From Oceanobacillus limi (lineage in GTDB: Bacteria > Bacillota > Bacilli > Bacillales > Amphibacillaceae), in assembly GCF_900111445.1 (NCBI RefSeq), contig NZ_FOHE01000008.1, forward strand, positions 1 through 64,000: 64,000 nt of DNA, given 5' to 3'. The position numbers and the translations under genes were made by a program. The notes below the pieces were generated by a model, which was given only the letters and a program-made list of their open reading frames with translations, was not told where the DNA came from and made no database searches. Shown here piece after piece: positions 17,506 through 26,177 of the stretch (the stretch's first letter is position 1; each line of letters begins with the position of its first letter).

Positions 17506-18366
17506 GTGTTTTATCATGTAAAGGAGTTACAATATCACGCGAAACCAGAACGCCCAGATCCAGTTTTTGCGAGAAAGTTACAAGAAATACTTGGTGGGCA
17601 ATTTGGTGAGATATCTGTAGCATTACAATATTTATTTCAAGGTTGGAATACACGTGGTGATGGGAAATACCGTGACATGTTAATGGATATCGGTACGGAG
17701 GAATTAGCACATATCGAGATGTTAGCAACGATGATTGCTAGATTATTAGATGGTGCGCCAGATGTTGAACTAGATGAAGCTGCAAAAAATCCGTTTGTCG
17801 CAGCAATATTGGGTGGTTCGAATCCACAACACTCCATTGTTTCAGGCTTAGGAGCAATGCCAGCAGATGCAAATGGAAATAAATGGACGGCAGATTATAT
17901 TATTGCAAGCGGAAATTTGCTCGCTGACTTCCGAGCCAATTTAAATTCTGAATCTCAAGGAAGGCTACAAGCAGTTCGTTTGTATGAGCAAACGGATGAC
18001 CGTGGCGTGAAGGATATGCTATCTTGGTTAATTGCTCGAGATACCATGCACCAAAATCAGTGGTACGCGGCTTGTCTAGAGTTAGAAGCTAAAGAAAACA
18101 TTGTTGTACCAAGCACATTCCCTCGAGAACTTGAGAAACAAGAAGTTGCTTATACTTTCTACAACAATTCAGCTGGAACGAAAAGTGCAAAAGGTCGTTG
18201 GGCACATGGACCGAGTATTGATGGATTAGGACAGTTTAATTACTTCGAAAACCCGGTACCGTTTGGTGAAAAGCCAAAATTAAACCCAGCACCTCCATAC
18301 ATTCATGATACCCCACCAGCTGCACTTCGTAAATCTGATGATATGCCAGACCCTGACATGAAATAA
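17506..18366 (+). CDS. Manganese catalase
   Basis: 286 residues of the ferritin-like dimanganese catalase family. Predicted ligands are at family positions: E35 (GQFGEIS), E66 and H69 (TEELAHIE), E149 and H182 (ARDTMHQ). It breaks down hydrogen peroxide without haem. The C-terminal segment (about 230-286), rich in Pro and Gly, matches the subunit-contact tail of hexameric enzymes. In Bacillus the relatives are YjqC, YdbD and spore-coat CotJC; length and tail fit YdbD/YjqC better than CotJC. Start GTG 17506 has GAAGGAG eight bases upstream. Monocistronic, with its own terminator. Confidence 0.94.
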   Translation: MFYHVKELQYHAKPERPDPVFARKLQEILGGQFGEISVALQYLFQGWNTRGDGKYRDMLMDIGTEELAHIEMLATMIARLLDGAPDVELDEAAKNPFVAAILGGSNPQHSIVSGLGAMPADANGNKWTADYIIASGNLLADFRANLNSESQGRLQAVRLYEQTDDRGVKDMLSWLIARDTMHQNQWYAACLELEAKENIVVPSTFPRELEKQEVAYTFYNNSAGTKSAKGRWAHGPSIDGLGQFNYFENPVPFGEKPKLNPAPPYIHDTPPAALRKSDDMPDPDMK

Positions 18367-18378
18367 TAAGATTCTATT

Positions 18379-18411
18379 AAAAGACTGTCTCGTACGACAG
18401 TCTTTTCCTTT
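18379..18411 (+). terminator. Terminator of the Mn catalase gene
   Basis: AAAAGACTGTC and GACAGTCTTTT form an 11-bp stem around TCGTAC, followed by T-rich sequence. Confidence 0.9.
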
Positions 18412-18548
18412 ATATGCATGCTATTCCATTTGTCTTTAGAAACATCGTGAAATTTATAGTATAATAGATTGTATCTTATTAAATCTACAGTTACCCCTCT
18501 TATGTTCCCACCTGAAACGAATTCTAGAATTGAAAAGAGTGTTTAATC

Positions 18549-20708
18549 ATGAAATTAATAATTGCTGAAAAACCATCTGTAGCAAAGAATATTGCAGATG
18601 CATTGACAATAAGAACAAAGAAGGACGGCTATTTTGAAGGAAAGGAATACATAATAACTTGGGCATTTGGTCATCTATTACAGCTTTTTGATGCAAAAGA
18701 TTATGATACCAAAATGGCTAGATGGAACATGGAGCATTTTCCATTCATTCCGAATAAGTTTGAATACAAAGTAAAGAATGACCCGAGAAATCGAGGAAAA
18801 GTAGATCGCGGAGCTGACAAGCAGTTAAAAACGATTCATTTTCTAATGAGACGACGTGACGTGGATTGTATCGTTTCTGCCTGTGATTATGATCGTGAAG
18901 GTCAGGTGATTGGTGATAGCATCATATATAAAGCAAGGCCAACAAAGCCTGTTTATCGGTTATTGCTTAATGAGTGGACAAAGGATGAAGTGCTTCAAGG
19001 GTTGAGCAATATGAAGCCAAATGAACAATTAAGACCATTACAAGATGCTGGAGTAAGTAGACAGTGGGCTGATTGGGTGATAGGGATCAATTTAACTTCA
19101 GTTGCAACGTTAAAATATCAAAAAGGAAGAGGAAAGGCCTTAAACATCGGGCGCGTTCTACTTCCAACATTAAAGATTATATATGATAGAGATATGGAAA
19201 TTGAAAAATTTGTCCCTGAAGATTATTTTAAATTGACGGCTACATTTCAAACGGAAACAGATGAAACATATGAAGGAACCTATGTAGAGAACAAAGAGGA
19301 TAAATTCGAGAAAAAGGAAGTATTAGATCGAATCCATCAACAAATTAATAAAAAGCGAGCAACTATAATTGATAAAAAGGTAGAAAAAAAGAAAGAGTTT
19401 GCCCCATTTTTATTTAATTTGTCCAATCTACAAGGCTATATAACAAGTAAGTATAAGGGGTGGACATCAGATAAAGTATTGAAGGTAGCACAGTCTTTGT
19501 ATGAGAAGAAATTTATTACCTACCCTAGAACATCAAGTATAGCATTGGAGGAAAGTTTAGTAAGTAAAACAGCTAAAGTAGTTCGAACGTTAGCAGAGGA
19601 TTTACCTTATAAGGATGAAATTCGATTCGTGAAGACAAAACGTGTGTTTAATAATGCAAAGGTGGAGAGCCATAGTGCCATTATTCCAACGTATATGAAA
19701 CCGAAGCAATTGACAAACGACGAAACGATTGTGTACACAGCAATAAAAAATCGGTTGATCATGCAATTTATGCCAATTGCAGAATACGAAGAAACTAGGT
19801 TACAAACAAAACTAGAGGATGTGTCTATAAAAGGATATTTTGCCTCAAAAGGTAGAGTCCAGCTTGTAGAAGGCTGGAAGAAAGTAGAAAAAATTCAATC
19901 AAAGGATGCTATATTACCAGTGGTACATGTGGAGGACTCTGTTCATGAAGTTGATTCCAAGGTGAGTTCACATGTGACCAAACCACCAAAGCCCCATACG
20001 GAAAAAACATTACTTCGAGTGATGGAAACATGCGGTAAGAGCTTTAAAGAAGAAGAAGAGACCGAAGAATTAATGGGGAATATTCTGACTGGTTTTAGTA
20101 TTGGGACGCCAGCTACTCGGGCAGAAACGATAAAAAAGCTAAAAGATGTTGGTTATATAACCAGCCAGGGAAAAACGCTAACTTGTTCTGCTTTAGGTCG
20201 AAGGCTAGTGGAGACATTTCCTGTTAAAGAACTGTTTGATTTGGAGTTTACTGGACGACTTGAAAAAACACTTTCTGATATTCAAAAAGGAAAAGTAAAC
20301 AAAAGGGAATTTTTAAACAGTATTTTCAACTTTACCAATGGATCTGTCGCGACCATTAAAGCAGATCAAGAAAAAATTATACATGAAATAACGTCTGCCC
20401 AACGAAAGACAAATGAAGTATTGGGAATTTGTCCAGAATGTGGAGGGAATATTGTTGAAGGAAGTAAAGGGTTTGGTTGTAACAATTGGAAAAAAGGATG
20501 TAAGTTTGTTATCTGGAAAAATGATTTTTACTTACGTTCGATGAAAAAGCGCCCAACAAAAACGATGGTGAAAGCATTATTAAAAAATAAACAAGCATTT
20601 GTAAAAGGATTAACAAGTAAACAGGGAAAAAAATTCAGTGCTTACTTGAGCTATGAAAAGAATAAAGAAAACGATTATTATAGCTGGAAAATGGAATTTA
20701 AAAAGTGA
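18549..20708 (+). CDS. topB: DNA topoisomerase III
   Basis: 719 residues of type IA topoisomerase. The N-terminal Toprim domain starts with LIIAEKPSVAKNIA and contains SACDYDREGQVIG (acidic D-x-D-x-E metal site). The catalytic tyrosine is in FITYPRTSS, at about residue 325. The C-terminal part has the winged-helix GIGTPATRAETIKKL-like motif (here SIGTPATR) and a four-Cys zinc ribbon (CPECGG to GCNNWKKGC) near 630-660. It decatenates DNA and works with RecQ-type helicases. Length fits Bacillus TopB. Start ATG 18549 has AAAGAGTG upstream. Confidence 0.97.
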   Translation: MKLIIAEKPSVAKNIADALTIRTKKDGYFEGKEYIITWAFGHLLQLFDAKDYDTKMARWNMEHFPFIPNKFEYKVKNDPRNRGKVDRGADKQLKTIHFLMRRRDVDCIVSACDYDREGQVIGDSIIYKARPTKPVYRLLLNEWTKDEVLQGLSNMKPNEQLRPLQDAGVSRQWADWVIGINLTSVATLKYQKGRGKALNIGRVLLPTLKIIYDRDMEIEKFVPEDYFKLTATFQTETDETYEGTYVENKEDKFEKKEVLDRIHQQINKKRATIIDKKVEKKKEFAPFLFNLSNLQGYITSKYKGWTSDKVLKVAQSLYEKKFITYPRTSSIALEESLVSKTAKVVRTLAEDLPYKDEIRFVKTKRVFNNAKVESHSAIIPTYMKPKQLTNDETIVYTAIKNRLIMQFMPIAEYEETRLQTKLEDVSIKGYFASKGRVQLVEGWKKVEKIQSKDAILPVVHVEDSVHEVDSKVSSHVTKPPKPHTEKTLLRVMETCGKSFKEEEETEELMGNILTGFSIGTPATRAETIKKLKDVGYITSQGKTLTCSALGRRLVETFPVKELFDLEFTGRLEKTLSDIQKGKVNKREFLNSIFNFTNGSVATIKADQEKIIHEITSAQRKTNEVLGICPECGGNIVEGSKGFGCNNWKKGCKFVIWKNDFYLRSMKKRPTKTMVKALLKNKQAFVKGLTSKQGKKFSAYLSYEKNKENDYYSWKMEFKK

Positions 20709-20842
20709 TAGCTTACTGGATAAAAGTGTTAAACAAAAATAGGTGAGGACATAACGAAAACATTTCATTCTAATGTTCAACATTAGGAATAGTAAGGTTG
20801 AGTATATTTAAACGGTTGGATATAATTCATAATAGATGTATT

Positions 20843-21295
20843 ATGCGACGTAACTAAAAAATTGGTATTCAAAATATTAAGCTGATAGTGGCAAAGTTAA
20901 ACTGTCAATGAGGGAATGCAAGATCCATCTATCCATCAGCCCAAATAGTAGAAGAACGATCCTCATCAATTATGAAGTGGAACCTCATTCCGCTAAATGG
21001 CCGATATCATTCATTTGGAGCATGGTTTTGGATCCTCAATCCTTTATTCACCTATATTTAGTATAATTCACACTGATTTATGGCTAATAGAGGAACGAGG
21101 ATCCTCATACACCTGGTTTGGGCGGTGTTTTTGTCATTTAACGGAACCACGATCCTCATGAATAACGAGGTGGATCCTCATTCCTTTATATATTGGCTCA
21201 GGCAATCCGCGGAAAGCGAGGTATTCTGTCATAGCTGTATTCTTACACTATTTTGAATATGATTGGATGAGCAAATTATATAAGTTACGTCGCAT
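20843..21295. repeat. Non-coding element bounded by 13-bp inverted repeats, with internal GATCCTCAT repeats
   Basis: The 686-base gap between topB and the uracil permease has no credible gene. ATGCGACGTAACT at 20843-20855 recurs inverted as AGTTACGTCGCAT at 21283-21295. Between them a short motif returns: GAACGATCCTCAT (20954), GGATCCTCAATCC (21030), GAACGAGGATCCTCAT (21093), GATCCTCAT (21151) and GGATCCTCATTCC (21172), often around the palindrome GAGGATCCTC. No transposase remnant and no clear target duplication are visible. It may be a MITE-like or other non-autonomous element. Confidence 0.5.
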
Positions 21296-21331
21296 CATAT
21301 CCATACTTGGCAATAAAGTTAAGAAAACCCC

Positions 21332-21370
21332 AAAAAGAATAATCCGAACGAATATTTCGCTCGGATTATT
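21332..21370 (-). terminator. Terminator of the uracil permease gene
   Basis: On the minus strand AATAATCCGA..GAA pairs with TTC..TCGGATTATT, followed by CTTTTTGGGG, 25 bases after the permease stop. Confidence 0.85.
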
Positions 21371-21394
21371 ACCGTGGGTTAAAACCACATTTGT

Positions 21395-22678
21395 CTATTC
21401 ATTTGATAGCTTAAGAATATCAAATAGCTTGAATAATAAACTCAACAATACTGCTACAATGGTTGCTAATCCCATTCCTGTCAATGGAACATCTCCGATT
21501 TGGATGGTAGCACCACTAATTCCAATAACAAGTACGACACAGGTTAGGATTAAGTTCTGGGATCTACTATAATCAACATTAGCTTCTACTAGCATACGAA
21601 TCCCACTTGCTGCAATGATACCAAATAGGAGTAAGGAAATACCTCCGATAACAGGAGCTGGTATCGAACTAATTAAAGCAGCTAACTTTCCAAAGAAAGA
21701 TAGAATGATGGCAATAACTGCGGCCCCACCAATGATCCAAGTTGAATATACGCGTGTAATAGCTAATACGCCAATATTTTCTCCATACGTTGTATTTGGA
21801 GTAGATCCGACAAAACTGGAAATTATTGTTGAGATTCCATTTCCAATCAGTGATCGGTCTAATCCAGGGTCTTTGGCTAGGTCTTTTTTAACAATATTAC
21901 TTGTCACGAACAGATGGCCAATGTGTTCAGGAATTAAAACTAGAGCAGCTGGTAAAATGACTAGGATAGCTGACCAATCAAACTTCATTTGATAAAGTTC
22001 TGGTGTCGATACCCAAGCAGCTTCTTCAACGGAATCAAAGGAGACCAAACCAAATAGTGCTGCAAGAATATATCCAGCAATAAAACCAATTAAAATAGGA
22101 ATTATTTTGAGAAAACCTCTTAATGTAACCCAACAAATAATCGTAATGATCAGTGTTAATAAGGAAACGGTAACTACCTTTGGATCAATTGTCCAATTTG
22201 CTTCAGCACCAGATGGAGCAATTAACCCAGCCATTTCTGCAGCAACAGGAACTAGTTCAAGACCAATAACAGCAACAACTGCTCCCATGGCAGCTGGTGG
22301 GAAGATAACATCAATCCAGGAAGTTCCAGCAACCTTTACGATGAAACCAACAATTGTTAATACAATACCTACTGCTAAAAATCCTCCTAGTGCATAACCA
22401 AATCCATCTCCGCCCGCATGTTGCCCTAATACAACACCAACTGGTGAAATAAATGCAAAACTTGAACCTAAATAGGCTGGAATTTTTCCTTTGGTAATAA
22501 AAATATAAAGCAGTGTACCAATCCCATTCATTAATAGAATGGTAGCAGGATTGACCCCAAATAATACTGGTACTAAAACGGTAGAACCAAACATAGCAAA
22601 TAAGTGCTGTAAACTTAATGGTAAGCTTTGTAAAAATGGTAAGCGTTGGTCTACTTGTATTTCTTCATATTTTTCCAT
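21395..22678 (-). CDS. pyrP: Uracil permease (NCS2 family)
   Basis: 427 residues with about 12-14 membrane helices typical of UraA/PyrP uracil transporters: LPLSLQHLFAMFGSTVLVP at the start, GKIPAYLGSSFAFI, and GLIGNGISTIISSFVGSTPNTTYGENIG-like (here in two parts, SLIGNGIS and PNTTYGENIG). It imports uracil with protons. ATG 22678 with GGGAGAG upstream is preferred to ATG 22708. The 5' leader carries a PyrR-binding loop and terminator, so UMP/UTP-bound PyrR should reduce expression. It stands outside any pyr biosynthetic cluster in this window. Confidence 0.94.
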   Translation of the reverse strand: MEKYEEIQVDQRLPFLQSLPLSLQHLFAMFGSTVLVPVLFGVNPATILLMNGIGTLLYIFITKGKIPAYLGSSFAFISPVGVVLGQHAGGDGFGYALGGFLAVGIVLTIVGFIVKVAGTSWIDVIFPPAAMGAVVAVIGLELVPVAAEMAGLIAPSGAEANWTIDPKVVTVSLLTLIITIICWVTLRGFLKIIPILIGFIAGYILAALFGLVSFDSVEEAAWVSTPELYQMKFDWSAILVILPAALVLIPEHIGHLFVTSNIVKKDLAKDPGLDRSLIGNGISTIISSFVGSTPNTTYGENIGVLAITRVYSTWIIGGAAVIAIILSFFGKLAALISSIPAPVIGGISLLLFGIIAASGIRMLVEANVDYSRSQNLILTCVVLVIGISGATIQIGDVPLTGMGLATIVAVLLSLLFKLFDILKLSNE

Positions 22679-22749
22679 AGTTTTCTCTCCCTTTGTTAAA
22701 TTGTTCAACAGTTACCAAGGGGAAGAACTTTCGCTAGCTAGAAATCTTC

Positions 22750-22890
22750 ACAAAAATAAAAACACCTTGCCAAATCGGCAAGGTGTTATCATGCACTGCA
22801 AATCGGAGGGGGATCCTCCCCCTTCGATTTCATTACAAAACAGACCACGTCTGTTCCACCTTGCCAGTCTCACGGGACTGAATTAAAGGT
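22750..22890 (-). promoter_or_regulatory. PyrR-dependent attenuator leader
   Basis: On the minus strand, TTCAGTCCCGTGAGACTGG (the PyrR anti-antiterminator loop, 22857-22890 region) is followed by GGCAAGGTGG, hairpins ACAGAC/GTCTGT and a GGGGGATCCCCC-type stem (22800-22830), then the terminator AACACCTTGCC/GGCAAGGTGTT with T-tract (22750-22787). The segment GGCAAGGTG in the PyrR stem can instead pair with CACCTTGCC of the terminator, which makes the antiterminator. This is a complete three-state pyr switch. Confidence 0.92.
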
Positions 22891-22910
22891 AACCGTATGA
22901 ACTTAATTTG

Positions 22911-22939
22911 ATATTACACAATAAGCGCTCATCAGTCAA
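22911..22939 (-). promoter_or_regulatory. SigA-type promoter of pyrP
   Basis: Minus strand: TTGACT (22939-22934), 17-base spacer, TAATAT (22916-22911). It lies just upstream of the PyrR leader. Confidence 0.75.
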
Positions 22940-22988
22940 TCTTTTTTTTATGAAATAGCTGTATAATCATCCCTAACGATGAGAAAAT

Positions 22989-24269
22989 ATGGGTATGAAA
23001 AAATACATTATGCTTTTAACTACAATCTTATTTTTCCTTTGTCCAGCAATCTCAAATGCAGATGAAATGGTAACAGTAAAACTAGTCAATTATGTTGGCA
23101 AAACAGATAATATTGAATTTAAATTAACAGGGAAATATTTTTCATTAGACCCAACATTACAATTAAAAGAAGGGGTGAACTATACATTATCGGTGAAGGA
23201 TGGGTCCATGTATATACAAGAGGGTAAACATGAAACACAAAAAGTAAATGGTCCTTTTATATTAATCCCTGAATCATATGGTGAGGATCAACAAATAAGT
23301 ATTGATGATCGACCTTACTTAGGGGCAATGGAATTTGTAATAGAGGAAGAAGACCAGATTCGACCAATCAACCAGCTGCCACTAGAAGATTATTTAAAAG
23401 GGGTTGTACCGTTTGAAGTTTTCTCTACATGGGGGATGGAAGCATTAAAAGCACAAGCGTTAGCTGCTAGGACATATGCAGTTTCTAAAATGACTGAAGT
23501 AATGGATGATACAATTAACTACCAAGTTTATGGAGGGTATACGTGGGATGAAAATACAACAAAGGCTGTGGAAGAAACAGCTGGCCAGGTGATAACTTAC
23601 AACAATGAATTAATAGAAACGTTTTACTCCGCCAGTAATGGAGGAGTTACAGAGAATAATTCGAATGTTTGGGGAGGGAGCGCTTTGCAATATTTTCCAA
23701 TCAAAGAAGACCCCTATGATCCAACACACCCATGGGAATTCACATTGGATAAAACACAGATTGATTTTGAAAGCCTTGCATGGGATGGAGTTGATTGGTG
23801 GGATAAATTACAGGAAAAAGATCAAGAAATTACAGATTCGATGAAAGGCTACTTAAGAAATAACGGATATCCAGGCGAAATTAAAATACTCTCCATTTCG
23901 AATTTTGAAGTAGTGGATGACACCTATGAATCTGGAAGAAGTCACAAAGGATCCATTACAATTGAATTTATGCAACGATTATTTGAAGGAACGGTATTAT
24001 TTCGGAAGCTTGAGTTAGAAGATGTTAACCTCAATCGTATTAGGCCGATGATAGGTGGAGCAATATTTAAAAGTTACTTAATTGAATCCTTTGAATCAGA
24101 CGATGCAAAATATACGATGAAAGGGAAAGGATACGGGCACGGTGTTGGAATGAGCCAATGGGGAGCTCATTATATGTCTGAAGACGGAAAAAACTATCAG
24201 GAGATTGTTGGATATTATTATCCTGGAACAACTATCACAGACCTTTCTAGTCAAACATTATCTAGATAG
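22989..24269 (+). CDS. SpoIID/LytB-domain secreted protein
   Basis: 426 residues. It has a signal peptide (about 1-24, ending SNADE), an N-terminal beta-rich region, and a SpoIID/LytB domain (about 120-400): LPLEDYLKGVVPFEV, WGMEALKAQALAARTYAVS, FYSASNGGVTEN, and the C-terminal GYGHGVGMSQWGAHYM. SpoIID is a lytic transglycosylase acting on denuded peptidoglycan during engulfment; this paralogue is probably a LytB-like wall hydrolase or amidase enhancer. No spoIIQ or spoIIIA genes are adjacent, and the order differs from the spoIID locus. Start ATG 22989 or 22995; the ribosome site is weak (GATGAG). Confidence 0.85.
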   Translation: MGMKKYIMLLTTILFFLCPAISNADEMVTVKLVNYVGKTDNIEFKLTGKYFSLDPTLQLKEGVNYTLSVKDGSMYIQEGKHETQKVNGPFILIPESYGEDQQISIDDRPYLGAMEFVIEEEDQIRPINQLPLEDYLKGVVPFEVFSTWGMEALKAQALAARTYAVSKMTEVMDDTINYQVYGGYTWDENTTKAVEETAGQVITYNNELIETFYSASNGGVTENNSNVWGGSALQYFPIKEDPYDPTHPWEFTLDKTQIDFESLAWDGVDWWDKLQEKDQEITDSMKGYLRNNGYPGEIKILSISNFEVVDDTYESGRSHKGSITIEFMQRLFEGTVLFRKLELEDVNLNRIRPMIGGAIFKSYLIESFESDDAKYTMKGKGYGHGVGMSQWGAHYMSEDGKNYQEIVGYYYPGTTITDLSSQTLSR

Positions 24270-24285
24270 GTGTATTTGCACAAAT

Positions 24286-24315
24286 AAGTCACCATTAAGG
24301 TGGCTTTTTAATTTT
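24286..24315 (+). terminator. Terminator of the SpoIID-like gene
   Basis: AGxCACC and GGTGxCT form the stem around ATTAA, followed by TTTTTAATTTT. Confidence 0.8.
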
Positions 24316-24454
24316 AAATTAGGTACGAATTCATAGGAGTATCAACTGATTATTTCGTCATTTAAGTGTGAAAATTAGGATAAAAGTAATATTGACAAAT
24401 AACAAGTATATATTCAATCTTAAGGATATAATTGTTGAAATGGGGGAAACAAGC

Positions 24455-25894
24455 GTGATTCGTATTTTTATGCTTGCTGTTTTCATGACTATTATTCTTT
24501 TGGTTGGTTGTACAAAGGATGATGAGGAAAAAACAAATGCAACTGTTGAAGGACAACAAGACACAGAAGCAAACGTTGATGAGGGTGTGGCTGAAGAAGT
24601 ACAAAATGGAGAATCGATTTCACCTTCCGACTTGCAGGATATAGTTTTACCAGAAAGTAAACAAGAAATGGAGCAACAGCAGGGTGGAATATTGGTAGAA
24701 AAATTAACTTTGGAAGAGGAATTAGAAAAAGGGATCGAGGATATCCAAGCTACATTGGATGATGAATTAAGGGAACATTTAAAAGACGGGATCACAGAGG
24801 ACTTGGATCTAACACAACTCGAAAAAGTTGTTTCTTTTCTATTTGCTACTCCGAATTATCCTACGGTTTTAGCACAAGCGGATAATTTCGAACCGAATTT
24901 TGAAGAGCCTTATCTTCCTTATCCAGGGAAGGTCAGCGAAGAAACTGAGAATACGGTAGAGAGTGAAAAAGCCATTATATTGTTGGATGCAAGTTCAAGC
25001 ATGCTTTTGGCTGTTGACGGAGAGGTGAAAATGGATATCGCCAAGAAAGCAGTGGGCCAATTTGCAGAAGTAATCGGACAAAACAGTGAGATTTCCTTAG
25101 TAGTTTATGGACATCAAGGTTCAGAGTCTAGTGCTGATAAAGAGCTTTCTTGTAATGGAATAGAAGAATTATACGAAATGGCACCATATAATTCGGAGGA
25201 ATTTGCGGATGCTTTATCAGCATTTGAAAGCAAAGGTTACACACCTTTAGCTGGAGCAATCAACTACGCAGCAACGATGAGTGAAGCAGGAAGCGGTCCG
25301 ATAACTTTGTATATTGTCAGTGATGGTGTTGAAACATGTGATGGAGACCCGGTCCAGGCAGCTAAAGATTTTGTAGCGAAACATGACCAACGCTCTGTTA
25401 ACATTATTGGGTTTGATGTAGATCAAGAAGCAGAAGAGCAATTAAAGCAAGTTTCGGAAGTTGGGAATGGAGAATATTTTTCAGCAAATAATGCAAGCGA
25501 ACTAAAACAAACAATCGAGTATGAATGGCTTCCATCTAGTATTGATTTAGCTTGGGCGTTTACGAAAGCACCAGGTCCGTGGGAAATACTTGACGAATAT
25601 GAAAGATATGATATCGAACATGAAAAGATTCGATCAATTATTAAAAAGGAAAAAGAACGTTATGATTATGCTTTAGCTGTTATGAAGGAGTTAGAGTTAA
25701 TCCCAGAGGAAAAACAACGAGAATTGAATGATGCTATAGACACCAAATATCGTTCGCGTATGGATGAATTAAGGCAAATACGCTCTGATAAAATTGATCA
25801 AATCGATGCGATTGCTGAAGATATCAAAGAGCGAGTAAATGAATGGACGGAAGAAATGAGAGAACGAAAAAAAGAGCGAGGAGATGTTTGGTAA
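24455..25894 (+). CDS. VWA-domain lipoprotein
   Basis: 479 residues. A lipobox (LLVGC) follows a short signal helix. A Glu/Gln-rich linker and a helical region lead into a von Willebrand A domain (about 170-350): IILLDASSSM carries the D-x-S-x-S metal site (D near 178), with GYTPLAGAI and YIVSDGVETCDGD later. The last 95 residues are a charged coiled coil (YERYDIEHEKIRS to the end). It is anchored outside the membrane and probably binds a partner through divalent metal. GTG 24455 has GGGGGAA eight bases before it and puts the signal peptide at the N-terminus; the longer frame from 24368 would bury it. Monocistronic. Function unknown. Confidence 0.82.
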   Translation: MIRIFMLAVFMTIILLVGCTKDDEEKTNATVEGQQDTEANVDEGVAEEVQNGESISPSDLQDIVLPESKQEMEQQQGGILVEKLTLEEELEKGIEDIQATLDDELREHLKDGITEDLDLTQLEKVVSFLFATPNYPTVLAQADNFEPNFEEPYLPYPGKVSEETENTVESEKAIILLDASSSMLLAVDGEVKMDIAKKAVGQFAEVIGQNSEISLVVYGHQGSESSADKELSCNGIEELYEMAPYNSEEFADALSAFESKGYTPLAGAINYAATMSEAGSGPITLYIVSDGVETCDGDPVQAAKDFVAKHDQRSVNIIGFDVDQEAEEQLKQVSEVGNGEYFSANNASELKQTIEYEWLPSSIDLAWAFTKAPGPWEILDEYERYDIEHEKIRSIIKKEKERYDYALAVMKELELIPEEKQRELNDAIDTKYRSRMDELRQIRSDKIDQIDAIAEDIKERVNEWTEEMRERKKERGDVW

Positions 25895-25899
25895 AACGA

Positions 25900-25936
25900 A
25901 ATGAACCGCTAGTTTGTTGAGCGGTTCATTTTTTTG
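25900..25936 (+). terminator. Terminator of the VWA lipoprotein gene
   Basis: ATGAACCGCT pairs with AGCGGTTCAT around a nine-base loop, then seven T. Confidence 0.92.
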
Positions 25937-26177
25937 GAATAAACCTTCCGATGGTGGGGTAATACTTGGGCTAATGCGAATATCTTTTGTGAATGATTGA
26001 TCTCTTTTTTGAAATAATAAAGCATATGTCAAGAATATACCGAGATATTAGCCTATTAAAAGAAACTTTGCTATCATAATAATAAGATAATATTGGTATT
26101 GATTGGTAAATAATGCAGATTACAAATGCAAGACTTAAGGTTGTAAGGTTAGGAAAACTAGAAAGGATGGAAAATGA

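Noticed and set aside
21267-22886. Several plus-strand open frames opposite the uracil permease
   Set aside because: They are antisense shadows of a well-supported permease gene and its leader; they lack ribosome sites and family features.
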